Below the pieces are notes generated by a model. The model was not told the DNA's origin and searched no databases. It worked only from the letters and a program-made list of their open reading frames with translations. This document shows, piece after piece, positions 33,573 to 43,138 of a stretch of DNA of 64,000 nt (position 1 is its first letter; each line of letters begins with the position of its first letter). The position numbers were made by a program, and so were the translations under genes. This stretch comes from Bolinopsis microptera (lineage: Eukaryota; Ctenophora; Tentaculata; Lobata; Bolinopsidae), in NCBI RefSeq assembly GCF_026151205.1, contig NC_087072.1, positions 21,666,103-21,730,102 of the forward strand, written 5' to 3'.

Positions 33573-33607
<35 letters not shown>
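33518..33607. mobile_element. 90-bp element with poly-G/poly-C ends
   Basis: Left arm of ten G then CAACGTAGAAT; right arm ATTCTACGTTCA then 34 C. The 7-bp direct repeats TATGAGA flank it at 33511-33517 and 33608-33614. The layout (G-run plus CAAC-like start) recalls the ends of the 4.8-kb element at 25.5 kb. The long C-run is probably slippage of the terminal run. Confidence 0.55.
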
Positions 33608-33614
33608 TATGAGA

Positions 33615-34540
33615 ATATTATCTAGCTGCTGTACGCTGCTTAGGATTTGTTTTTGTTCAGGGGCAGGCTTGTCACATAGGTCCAGGGCTTCCGGACTTTT
33701 GGGCATGGTGCAGGTTGTGGTACACACTCAACTAGGTGGTCTGAGAGTCGGAAAATCTCCAAAAAGAGATGTCATCAGAATGTAAGCCACTACCTGACTA
33801 ACCTGTGAATAGAGTTTTCTAGACTCAATAATCATGGCAGGTAGTATCTTCGGTGCGTTGCTGAGATACCGATTTAGTGAGTAGTAGGATGGTCATCAAA
33901 TCAGAAAAGGCAGACCTGAGTTGATAGCACGGTACTTGTAACGGTTTCCTCATTCTGCTCTCAGACTGACTAATGTCTCCACTTTTTTATCTCCTGTTAA
34001 GATTATCATTTCTCCGCTGTTAGGATTGTTCAATTATGCTTTTTATTTTGGACACACCATTGAGCCAGATTGTCGCAGCGTATGTCAGAGAAGTTCTGAG
34101 TATAAATATTATATAGGCTTATTCTGTCACAAACAATGAATTATTAATCTCATTTGCCCTATCCCCAAGTTCTGATAAGTCTACAAAGAAGATCAGTAAA
34201 AAATAACTGGGATATCATTACAGTTATTAAAGTTCCGATCGATGCTATTAGCCCAAATGAATGGGTTTTTATATAGATTCTAAACGAACACTTATTCTTT
34301 CAGGAGGGGATCTGCAATAAACAAAGACGATATATTTTTGGCCAGAAATTTGCGGAGTTCCTTCGTCTTGTATTGATATCGGTCTTGGCTGCAGTTGTAT
34401 CTCTCGAAATCAGGTATTCACTATTAAAAGCTATCCTGCCTGGCTTAAATCCTGGTTGTTAAAATTAAAAGCCTTTTTGCATGGTCATCTTTAATTAAAA
34501 ATAAATCAGCTTTGTTAATAATTTACTGACCTCCTGGGGA
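33615..34540. other. Non-coding stretch
   Basis: I see no gene or clear repeat here. Confidence 0.35.
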
Positions 34541-34700
34541 GATCTCGATCTGCAGAACATTGTCCTTCCTGATATCCCTACTTGCAACAGGAACGGAAGA
34601 CCTTCTATCCTTCATTACTCAAATCCGTCAACTCAACAACCAGCCCAGGAGAATAAAAGGAATTACTAGAGCTTAACTTATCCATGGAGAAAGCATAGAG

Positions 34701-35084
34701 ATGAAGGAAGGATGCGTCTTCCAGATACAAAGACCTGGAGCTGACCACCATGTCAGATGGATGGCTAAGTCCATATACATTATGAAAATGATTCTACTTC
34801 ACTAGATACCACTTCACTGGACGAAGAAGAGAGACGTGCAGAAGATGGCTCACGTTGTTGTCTTCGTTTACTTAAGAGCTTGGTTCAACGCTCCTTTCCT
34901 TGAATCTGCAGCCTCCGCCGACACCCGTTTGTTACAGAGTCTTCAGAAGTACAAGAGTGTGGACAGAGTACTGAGTATTAGCCATAATCACGACAGTCCT
35001 CAAGACATACCTTTAGAGCGAAGAACTCTCCTTGCAGCAAGAATAGGCCAACAAACTCTTGAAGCAATTCAAGTTGGAACTTGA
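34701..35084 (+). pseudogene. Degraded coding relic of unknown family
   Basis: One frame reads about 34 codons with QRPGADHHVRWMAKSIYIMK, meets an in-frame TAG, then continues as VVFVYLRAWFNAPFLESAAS through LLQSLQKYKSVDRV to a stop at 35082-35084. The PGA-H-RWMAK-IY block and the following hydrophobic W-P segment recall an uncharacterised protein family repeated in many invertebrate genomes and probably transposon-linked; that recollection is not certain. It is a relic with at least one disabling stop. Confidence 0.35.
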
Positions 35085-35468
35085 AAACTTGTGTTCGGTT
35101 GTTAATGTTATTGAGCTTTATGAACGTCAAATAAGCCTAATTGATGAAAAATTATTCTGATATGTTTTGGTTTTATGACCAGGGGTTATGACAAATATAT
35201 AATAAGGATGTTGGTCTAGTTTCTCGTACGGGTTTTCAACATACGCTTTAGTCCTACACTCTAGTTTGGGGTTGGATTTTAAATAGTCACTTGAAGTACG
35301 TGTTAAAGTATCCTACGTGTTGGTCGAGTGTTGAGTGATTAAACATCTTGATCGCATGTTTATTGTTTACTGTTTAGTGTAGACCTTGTTCAGTAGAAAC
35401 TCAGTACGGTGGTCCGCGGTAAATTTCATTCTTTATTATACGAAAATGCATGACCTGCATGAGGTATG

Positions 35469-35545
35469 TTACCTGGGGACCCCAGACTATAATGTTCCGC
35501 CGAATAGAGATTCGGCGGAATGACAGACTAAGCGCCGCCCAGTAA
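35469..35545 (+). mobile_element. MITE family 1 copy, 77 bp, perfect 8-bp TSD
   Basis: Best-preserved copy. Starts TTACCTGGGGACCCCAGACT and ends GCGCCGCCCAGTAA, with GAGGTATG duplicated at 35461-35468 and 35546-35553. The inside folds twice: CCTGGGG-A-CCCCAGA near the left end, and a perfect 11-bp stem TTCCGCCGAAT/ATTCGGCGGAA with an AGAG loop. Confidence 0.88.
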
Positions 35546-35602
35546 GAGGTATGATAATACTGGGTTTCGAAATCTTTTAAATATCTATTCGATTGAGTCT
35601 TA

Positions 35603-35733
35603 TTACCTGAGGACCCCGTTTTAAATTATCATAAACGTATCAATTGAATATATTTACTAAAACTCAAGTCTCATATTAAAGTATTAATATGACAACTGTG
35701 TTTAAGAACACAAAGCCCGGGGTCCCCGGGTAA
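35603..35733 (+). mobile_element. 131-bp related MITE with symmetrical TIRs
   Basis: TTACCTGAGGACCCC at the left and GGGGTCCCCGGGTAA at the right form about 15-bp imperfect TIRs around AT-rich DNA. No clear duplication remains. Its left end matches MITE family 1, so it may be a longer cousin. Confidence 0.5.
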
Positions 35734-36328
35734 ATTTAAAGCTAGGAATCATTATATTTATAAGTGAATTGTGTATTTGGTACTGGCCATAGCACTCCCG
35801 TCAATCTATTTGTCATGTCAATAGTTTACTGTTTACGAATGAGTCCATCATGTACTGTTCTCTTTGATGTATGTAATAATAATAATAGGATTATGGCCAC
35901 ATAGCCATCTCGACAAAACTTAAAACCCAACTGCACTCTACGCTATTGCAGTTCGCACAATATTTTCAAAAAGAAAAATGTTCCTATCCGGAACATGTAA
36001 TGATTAATTATTTTAAGGACGTTAACATGTAGTTCTGAATTTAACAATCAAGATACATTGATTCCTCGGTATTTAGCAATCAATGGGTTATTAGACATGA
36101 AATATGCATATGAATCATGCTCACATGTATTTATTTTTGACATCAAGGTTTCGCTGAGATCCCAGAAGTGACCCTTTGACGATGCTCCACTCGCTATCAG
36201 TTCATTTTTATAACATTGAAGTCGAGCTTTGAATGCGTCTACTGAACTGGCTTCTTTAACCGAACTTGGTACTTTGTTCCAGTAATTGGCAACCCGGTTA
36301 CTGAGGACCTGATTTCCTCTTTTATCTT

Positions 36329-36799
36329 TTAGGATCTTGGTACCACTACGTGATATCCTGAAAGATCTTGTCCATAGTCCACTTTACCCGTCGTTATTTT
36401 AAAGGTTTCAATAAGATCACCCCTCATACGGCGCTCCAGTAGTGTTGTTAACTGGAGGATTCTCAGTCTCTCATCGTATGGTAGGATACCAATCCCGTCG
36501 ATTATTCGTGTAAATTCTCTCTGAACATCTTCTATCTTCTTAATAGTCCTCCAGTTTCCGTGCTCTGCTGGTAGATTCCACACTTGCACAGCGTATTCGA
36601 TGTGAGGTCGAACTAGAGTTCGGTAGACATTTAGCATAACAAATTTGTTACGGCAGATCAAGCTTCGTTTGATCCAGCCTATAACAGACTTTGCTTTTTT
36701 CACGGACTTATCTATATGGTCACTCCAGTCCAGGTTTCTGGTAGTTAGAACTCCAAGATCCTTTTCTGACTTCACTTGGGGGAGGCATTCCCCATTCAT
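36329..36799 (-). pseudogene. LINE-C ORF2 C-terminal part (frameshifted)
   Basis: Continues ORF2 after a -1 shift: VKSEKDLGVLTTRNLDWSDH, then YRTLVRPHIEYAVQVWNLPA, then LTTLLERRMRGDLIETFKI, the standard post-RT region of CR1 elements. A second 1-nt shift near 36358 throws off the final about 90 residues. Those remain readable in another frame down to about 36050 (for example NYWNKVPSSVKEASSVDAFK). Confidence 0.85.
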
Positions 36800-38970
36800 G
36801 AAGTACTCATGATTGGATTGTTACGCCCAATATGTAGTACCTTACACTTGCCATCCTTCACATTGAATCTTAGGAGCCATTCCTTCTCCCACGCATTGAG
36901 TTTCAGTATATCATCTTGTGCAACACTGTGCTTAGCTGTGCTCGTTACTAGCTTAAGATCGTCAGCAAAGAGTGATACGAAGCTCTCAATTCCATCAGGG
37001 AGATCATTTATGAAGAGCAGGAAGAGCAGGGGGCCCAGCACGGTTCCTTGAGGGACCCCAGATGTTACAGCAAAGACTCTAGAAAATGATGATCCAACCC
37101 TGACGCGAAATGTTCTTCCTGTTAGAAAGTCTTCCACGACTGCAAGGGTGTTGCCAGATATTCCAAAGGATTGCAATTTTCTCAGCAATCGTTTGTGTGG
37201 TACAGAATCGAAAGCCTTCTGAAAATCGAGATACAGTATATCAGCTGACCCGTCCTTCTCTAGTATCTCACTGACAATGTCCATACATTCCAGGAGGTTC
37301 GAGACGCAGGATCTTTTTGGTAGGAAACCGTGTTGTTCATTCACAATCATGGGGGATACGTGAGCTAGAATATGGTTTCTTAAAAACCTCTCAAAGATCT
37401 TGGAAAGAACACACGTTAGGCTAATAGGGCGATAGTTGCTGGCTTGGGATTTATCCCCCTTTTTATGCAATGCAGTGACATTTGCTTGCTTCCAGATTTC
37501 GGGAATCTTTCCGTCGTTGTAGCATTTTTGGAACAGTGCTGTGACTGAATCAGCAAACTGTTTGTTTTCGGCTAGTGTTTTCAAAAGCTTAGGGTGTATA
37601 TCATCAGGTCCAACGGATTTCCAGATGTTAACTTTACGAAGTTGATCTTGAACTTCACTTGTATTGAATTTCAGGTCAGGAATCGTCTCCTTTGCGCTGT
37701 CTCCGGGTAGTGGGTCAGGTATTGAGGCCTGATCCTCCTTTACAAACGTGCTCTCAAAGAAAATCCCAAGTTGGTTAGCCATATCATGTGCTGAGTGGAG
37801 TTCATCCCCACTAGCATCTCTGATTCCAGATATTGCAGCCCTAATCTTGCGCTTGGAGTTCATATAGCTGTAGAAAGCTTTTGGATTTATTTTTAGCTGG
37901 GCTGCTGCTTTATTCTCATAGCATATCATGAGCTGCTGTTGCTTCTTCTCGTAAGCACCCTGCTGATGTAGTGCATGATTCAGGTTTTTTGATGTCGGGT
38001 CGCTTTCAAAAATAGACCACAGTTTTTCTTTTAGCGTCCGTGCCTTGATTAGACATGGTTTGTCCCAGACCGATCGTGATTTTATTGCACCTGCACGATT
38101 TATCCTCAATTTGACGACTGGAACAGCTTCAGCAATGGTGTTGGCATTGGCCTGAATCAGATTCCAGTGCTCTTCAATAGTCAAGTCATGATTAGCACTC
38201 CATTGCAGCGGCCCTGCTGTATCAATGATTAGGTCTTTGTTTGCTTTTGACCAATTCTTCTTCTGTTGAGTCACATATTCATCATGGTTAGCAATTGACC
38301 ACTTACTGATAATTCCCACATGGTCTGATTTTCCCAGCGGTGCGGTTATTTGAACTTCCTGAAATATGGCGGGGTCCGAAGTCATAACATTGTCAAGAGT
38401 TGACGATTGCACTGTTGTTAAAACCTTCCTTCTGCGAGTTTTAACATCGTCTCCGATAACCCAACTGAGATCATGTTTTACGAAAAAATCAAGATAACAC
38501 TGTTGAATCAGGAATTTTTGATTAATTGAATTATTCGGACATTTAACTACACCTAAATCCCACACAACATCAGGAAGATTGAAATCTCCCATCATGATCA
38601 GTTCGGTATTAGGGGCTAGATTTTCAATCGCTACGGACAGATTAGATAACATAGATTGACACTTATCGATTGTTAATGAAGGGGATCGGTATATAACAAA
38701 TAACGCAATATCAATACAATCAGAATTTAGCATGACACATATGCAATCAGGTACATTTATTGTTACATTGTGAGATTGGATAGAATCATGCACATATATA
38801 CAAGAACCACCACCTTTCCCCGTTAATCGATCTACTCTATACAGCCTAAAGTTCGCTAATGCTACCTCTGCATCATACACATCTGCACTGAACATTGTTT
38901 CTGTAATTCCCAAAACCTTGCAGTCGCTGGATTCGGCTACAATTTGCAGTTCACTGATTTTATTCTTCAA
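36796..38970 (-). CDS. LINE-C ORF2: endonuclease and reverse transcriptase
   Basis: 724 codons. Endonuclease blocks are LGITETMFS, then GGGSCIYVHDS, then ELIMMGDFNLPDVVWD, then GKSDHVGI. RT blocks are VTALHKKGDKSQASNYRPIS, LYLDFQKAFDSVPHKRL (motif A), SGVPQGTVLGPLLFLLF (motif B) and VSLFADDLKLV (motif C, ADD). The frame is open upstream of the annotated start (VFYSNANDLKNK) and overlaps the end of ORF1 by about 60 nt. There is no ATG before ITETM, so translation probably depends on ORF1 through reinitiation or frameshift. It ends prematurely because of a missing base in an A run near 36815. Confidence 0.9.
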   Translation of the reverse strand: MKNKISELQIVAESSDCKVLGITETMFSADVYDAEVALANFRLYRVDRLTGKGGGSCIYVHDSIQSHNVTINVPDCICVMLNSDCIDIALFVIYRSPSLTIDKCQSMLSNLSVAIENLAPNTELIMMGDFNLPDVVWDLGVVKCPNNSINQKFLIQQCYLDFFVKHDLSWVIGDDVKTRRRKVLTTVQSSTLDNVMTSDPAIFQEVQITAPLGKSDHVGIISKWSIANHDEYVTQQKKNWSKANKDLIIDTAGPLQWSANHDLTIEEHWNLIQANANTIAEAVPVVKLRINRAGAIKSRSVWDKPCLIKARTLKEKLWSIFESDPTSKNLNHALHQQGAYEKKQQQLMICYENKAAAQLKINPKAFYSYMNSKRKIRAAISGIRDASGDELHSAHDMANQLGIFFESTFVKEDQASIPDPLPGDSAKETIPDLKFNTSEVQDQLRKVNIWKSVGPDDIHPKLLKTLAENKQFADSVTALFQKCYNDGKIPEIWKQANVTALHKKGDKSQASNYRPISLTCVLSKIFERFLRNHILAHVSPMIVNEQHGFLPKRSCVSNLLECMDIVSEILEKDGSADILYLDFQKAFDSVPHKRLLRKLQSFGISGNTLAVVEDFLTGRTFRVRVGSSFSRVFAVTSGVPQGTVLGPLLFLLFINDLPDGIESFVSLFADDLKLVTSTAKHSVAQDDILKLNAWEKEWLLRFNVKDGKCKVLHIGRNNPIMSTS

Positions 38971-39047
38971 GTCATTTGCATTTGAATAAAAAACTTTCAG
39001 AAAATGACTAGCATTGTTTCTTAGTTTAGAGTTATAACTAGAGACAG

Positions 39048-39542
39048 CTAACCGGTCGCAACGTTGTCGGAGTTTTCCGATTCCGTACCACCTGTCAATA
39101 GTCCCTTGAAATCACTGTTCTTCGTCCGCTCCCGTCTTCTTTGCCGCGCCTCGTAGTTCGCTCTTCTTTCAGCCTGGGATAAGTCTGGATTTATCCAGTA
39201 GTCCTCACCATCCTTGAAAACCTTGCAGCCATTTCCGTACTTGTGCTTGCTACGGGCAAGATCTGGTGTCGCAAGCACAACAACAAGGGGTCGTGGCTTT
39301 GTTCTTTCCTTATTAGAGCCAGACCCGAGAGGGGGACCAGCTCTGAAGCAGCGTTCTATCTGGTCGGTTGTGACATCTAGAACCATGGCAGCTATAAGCT
39401 TGTCGGCTGCGATCCTGTCCTTTATCTCGGTTAGTGAGCTCTCAGGAACAGTAGTGATCACGACGTTCCTGATACGCTTCTCTTTGTCGAACACATCAGC
39501 TTCCTGTCGAGCTGCGCAGAGGCTAAACTGTTCTCGAAACAT
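39048..39542 (-). CDS. LINE-C ORF1, C-terminal RRM-like part
   Basis: 164 codons in the -1 frame relative to the upstream coiled-coil frame. IRNVVITTVPESSL opens the RRM-like region, and PRPLVVVLATPDLARSK followed by WINPDLSQAERRANYEARQR resembles the L1-type ORF1 C-terminal domain. Function: RNA binding and chaperone activity for the element RNP. The frame joins the upstream ORF at a run of six A, either an indel or a programmed -1 shift. Confidence 0.75.
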   Translation of the reverse strand: MFREQFSLCAARQEADVFDKEKRIRNVVITTVPESSLTEIKDRIAADKLIAAMVLDVTTDQIERCFRAGPPLGSGSNKERTKPRPLVVVLATPDLARSKHKYGNGCKVFKDGEDYWINPDLSQAERRANYEARQRRRERTKNSDFKGLLTGGTESENSDNVATG

Positions 39543-40093
39543 TTTTTCGTCTCGCGGCCAATAATACTTTCTGTATTCTTCACAACGTCAGCAAATGTTT
39601 TTGTCATTTTGTCTGTTTTGACTATCGTGGACACAGTTTCGGTCATAATCTCTTTCAGGTGTTCTTTAACGGCCTGCTTCACTTCTTTCTTCATATCTAT
39701 ACCTGATACATCGAGATCTTGCTTCCAGTTTTCCAAAACAGTCTTGACTTCACCAACAACGTCACTATAGGTCCCAATTAGCGTGTCTGCTCGGGCATTC
39801 AAGCTTTCGTTTTCCGTTTGCAACTCTCTGATTATGAGCTGAAAATCCTTGATCTCAGCCGATACTCGCACATTCTCCTTTACAATGTAAGTGTATGATG
39901 TAGCACCCTTATCAGTGATAACAGGCAGAATGCTTGTCTTCATGAGGTTGAAAATCTTCAGCTTGGAATTATCAAACGCCTTTTGACTGTCTTCCTTCGA
40001 TCTGTTGCTTTTATTTATAGTCGGGAAACTATCCAATATATCGACAATTTCATTGTAGGCCGTCCTCGCCTTGGCTATATGGTCGGGCATCAA
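39458..40093 (-). CDS. LINE-C ORF1, N-terminal coiled-coil part
   Basis: 211 codons starting MMPDHIAKARTAY. A long helical, heptad-rich middle (FQLIIRELQTENESLNARAD, later KKEVKQAVKEHLKEI) fits the trimerising coiled coil of LINE ORF1 proteins. After GRETKK the reading frame leaves the conserved path, and the last about 25 residues are out-of-frame read-through. Confidence 0.75.
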   Translation of the reverse strand: MMPDHIAKARTAYNEIVDILDSFPTINKSNRSKEDSQKAFDNSKLKIFNLMKTSILPVITDKGATSYTYIVKENVRVSAEIKDFQLIIRELQTENESLNARADTLIGTYSDVVGEVKTVLENWKQDLDVSGIDMKKEVKQAVKEHLKEIMTETVSTIVKTDKMTKTFADVVKNTESIIGRETKKCFENSLASAQLDRKLMCSTKRSVSGTS

Positions 40094-40210
40094 GTTACAA
40101 GTACAAGGGGTGCAGTACTGTTAGTGTTAAAACGAAGAGAGAGAAATTTGACGCAAAACAAAAACAGATTTTCAGAACTGAATCAAATTATCAAATTATT
40201 AGATTATTAA

Positions 40211-41340
40211 AGTTAACATTTTGTGAAATGTCAATCACTTTATTATATTTACCTCAACCTGTAGACCTCTGGCTTTTAACACAATTGATATACCATATAT
40301 AATATATGGTGGAATTACATCGGTCGCGTTTTTGTGTGGAATGCTAGGCGAGTTGTTATGTGATCATATTCATTAATTAATGATAGTTATATAATCATGA
40401 AACCTTTGATCCGTCAAAGTTCGGAATTGCAATTGACCAAAGGACATGAGGAGAACCTTCATGAAGTATCACGCTACTGCACCTAGAACTTACATTTCTC
40501 TTGTTGCCACTGTCACGTACTTCTTCAAAAACGTATGAACGGTCTTCAGAAATGAGATTATTACATTACAAAACATATATTTTGCGCGCTCAGCATTCCA
40601 CGCGCAAAAACGCGCCCGTTTAGAGAGACTTGCGCGTATTAGAGGGTTCAGTCTCACCAGGCTATGTTAATGAACATAATAGCCTGGGGTCCTCAGGTAA
40701 CAATTAAGTTTATAATCAAATAGTATAGAGATTAGGCGGAATGACAGGCTGAGCGCGGCCCAGTAACTTTAACTTCGAGCGAGCTTAATCACTTTACAGT
40801 CGATCTTATCGAGATTATTCTCAGTTCTAAACTTGTAGCAGAAAACAAGTCTTTTTGCCCGTAAGAGCCTCTACTAAAATGGCCCCTGACAGTTGAAACA
40901 ACTTCAATCGATATATTTTCAGACGCCGATTCCGAATCACCTTCCATAACAATAACATATATGTATAATAGGGTTAGAATGCTCCCCTTACAATATATTT
41001 GCGAAAAACTGATATGTGATATGACCCGTAACAGCTCCTACTAGTATAAGGAAGTTAGTCTAATTTCTTGTTAGGGTTAGGGTTTCAGCATATGCTTTTG
41101 TTAAGGATTGGGTAAGGGTTAGGGTTATCATCAGATAAGAGGGTTTATATATTAGGGTTTCGAATAGTCGTTCAAGACCAGTTAGAGAACGGGTTGAAAA
41201 AGTTACGTGATCGACATAACAGTCGACTGTAGAGTGATTAATCAAGATCCGCTAAACTTCGTAGAATAAAGCGTCGCGCGCTATTTCAAAAACCAAAAAA
41301 ATTGACGAGTAACAAATATCGCTTTCGTAAACTTTAATTT
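40211..41340. other. Non-coding stretch with MITE halves
   Basis: No gene. It contains the rearranged MITE family 1 halves at 40660-40766 and a short telomere-like TTAGGGTTAGGG patch near 41070-41130, too short and degenerate to be a real telomere. Confidence 0.45.
40660..40766. mobile_element. MITE family 1, rearranged halves
   Basis: An inverted left half ends in CCTGGGGTCCTCAGGTAA at 40700. After 26 bp comes a forward right half, from AGAGATTAGGCGGAATGACA to GCGCGGCCCAGTAA, ending at 40766. The two halves point in opposite senses, implying inversion or two independent fragments. Confidence 0.6.
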
Positions 41341-41824
41341 AAGCCTTATCAAGTAGCGCGTTGCAGTATTGGGCTGCGCCGCGCATCCAATAATGCATCC
41401 CGCCAGATCGGCGAGATGCCTTGCTGGGCCACACTTGCTCTATCCAGAGCCCTTGCGCTTGCAGTTAAGTAGCGCCCGCCTCGCGGCGGAAATACCTAGT
41501 ATTTCGGGATAAGGGTGGTAGTTAGTGTCCAATTAGCTGCGATGTTTATTGAATATTTATTGCCGAGTACAGCTGGTTTCGGATAGTTCTTCTTTTGTAG
41601 CGCGATGCACTACTGGGTCGCGCCGCGCATCAAATATTTCTTCTCGCAACCACATGCAGATCGGCGAGATGCGAAGGATTGACATCGTGAATCAAGTTCT
41701 TCTTAATTTATTACAATTGTAAATGAATGACTTGTGAAACAAGCGCGCCCGCAGTGGTGCGAAAACACATGGTTAGGTAATAATAATATTATGTTCATAA
41801 TCATATTTGATATTCCATATTCTA

Positions 41825-41875
41825 TTCCGCCGAATAGAGATTCGGCGGAATGACAGGCTGAGCGCGGCCTAGTAA
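41825..41875 (+). mobile_element. MITE family 1, right portion with perfect hairpin
   Basis: Contains TTCCGCCGAAT, an AGAG loop and ATTCGGCGGAA, then GACAGGCTGAGCGCGGCC, ending AGTAA. The left terminus is decayed (a GTTAGGTAATAATAATATTA-like stretch). Confidence 0.65.
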
Positions 41876-41908
41876 ATATAAATATCCTGTGCCGCCTTCG
41901 GCAGTCGC

Positions 41909-42002
41909 TTAACGGGTGATAATCGTAAAATATTTGTTCCAAATATTAGAACCGTCGACGAGTCCAACTCGGCGCGCGTCCTGGTAGGTTATAAACCTAC
42001 AA
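41909..42002 (-). mobile_element. MITE family 2 copy, 94 bp
   Basis: On plus it reads TTAACGGGTGATAATCG at the left and TTATAAACCTACAA at the right. The flanks GCAGTCGC and GCGGTGCG are similar but not identical, suggesting a decayed 8-bp duplication. Confidence 0.7.
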
Positions 42003-42145
42003 GCGGTGCGCGCTACTGCAAGCGATCGAGGCCGAGAGGACTCTGGTTGGAGCAAAGTCTTTATTTTTAGTTCATCCAAGCATATTCATACTTCATGAAT
42101 CCCAGTTGATTGGGTCTAAGGTCGCATTGCAGCGCAATGCGCTAC

Positions 42146-42232
42146 TTACGTACCTGGGGACGTCAGGCTATTATGTTCATAAACAATAGAGATTCGGCGG
42201 AATGACAGGCTAGGCTGAGCGTGGCCCAGTAA
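42146..42232 (+). mobile_element. MITE family 1 copy, 87 bp, perfect 8-bp TSD
   Basis: Starts TTACGTACCTGGGGACGTCA and ends GTGGCCCAGTAA. TGCGCTAC is duplicated at 42138-42145 and 42233-42240. It is inserted inside a GCGC-rich repeat unit. Confidence 0.85.
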
Positions 42233-43138
42233 TGCGCTACTCACTATATACTAGCTGGGCCGCACCGCGGCGCCGAGCTACGAAATCTTGAAATCGTTGA
42301 TTTAATCAAAACGTGAAGATAACTCTCCTCAACTCAGCTTTATGCGGATACCTCAACTAGACTCCGTCTCGGTACGGTCCTCTCCGTTCATGATTATTTT
42401 TATTTCTAGGGACTAGGGTCTAAGATTATATTATATTTATATTTATATGCCTTCAGGATCATGGAATATTTTCTGCTGTTACTGTTACTGTTAATTAGTG
42501 TTATAATTATATCGCTGATATATATTATTAAATCCAAAATCGCTTGAGTGTTGAGTGATTTTTATCGACAAAATCGTTACAAGTAGATTTTGATCTTTTT
42601 GACAGGTGAAATGGTTGGTTTCTGGAGTAATATGGTAAATTAAAATATCTATTGGGAATATATTCAATATCGCATCGAGTCGGCCACGCTACGGATTTGA
42701 ATTTTGAATTTTGATGTTTAACAATGTGTTATTTCTACACCTTGTATGCCTCTCTCGTGCACGAGAGAGCGTGTGTCAAGTATTATATGATATTGTGTAA
42801 TATTGTATAATAGGAGGTACCTGTTTTGAGTTTTCACCATCGTGCGATTTCCCGAAATAATCTTCCGGAATGTGCTCACTGTAATTGGAATTGGAATAAA
42901 ATCAATTACTAAAATATGTCGCTTCATTCATTTTCAACGCTTCTTTCATAATCATATTAATATTCGAGTTCTATGTAACACCTAAGAAACACCTAATCAA
43001 CACACCAACCTTACAACACAAACACCTAATCAACACATCAACCCTACCACCCAACTTTCATTTAATGACTCACTCATATCACTATTTGGACAGCATGAAT
43101 CCACACTGGCCAAAACCACCTCTCACAGCATAGAACAC

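Larger units (their letters stand above)
35876..40093 (-). mobile_element. CR1-like LINE-C, nearly full length
   Basis: Order on the minus strand is ORF1 (coiled coil then RRM-like region), endonuclease, RT and C-terminal region, then a roughly 300-nt 3' part ending in a TTA/ATT microsatellite (35876-35892). Coding is broken only by single-nucleotide shifts in A or T runs (near 39547, 36815 and 36358). The element is otherwise complete, so it is young or carries sequencing errors. No target-site duplication was seen, as is usual for CR1. Confidence 0.85.
41340..42300. repeat. Second GC-rich repeat mosaic
   Basis: Holds the same kinds of units as 8.6-9.6 kb: GCGATGC-type units at 41358-41430 and 41596-41697, the AGAGCCCTTGCGCTTG unit at 41447, MITE family 1 at 41825-41875 and 42146-42232, and MITE family 2 at 41909-42002. 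The order and orientation of units differ between the two mosaics, so it is repeated accumulation rather than a simple duplication. Confidence 0.65.

Noticed and set aside
41060-41135. TTAGGG-like repeats as an interstitial telomere
   Set aside because: Only a few degenerate units; too short to call a telomeric tract.
42560-42980. Second hammerhead-like copy at the 5' end of the Penelope-like element
   Set aside because: No CTGANGA...GAAA arrangement was found, so no 5' pseudo-LTR copy is supported.
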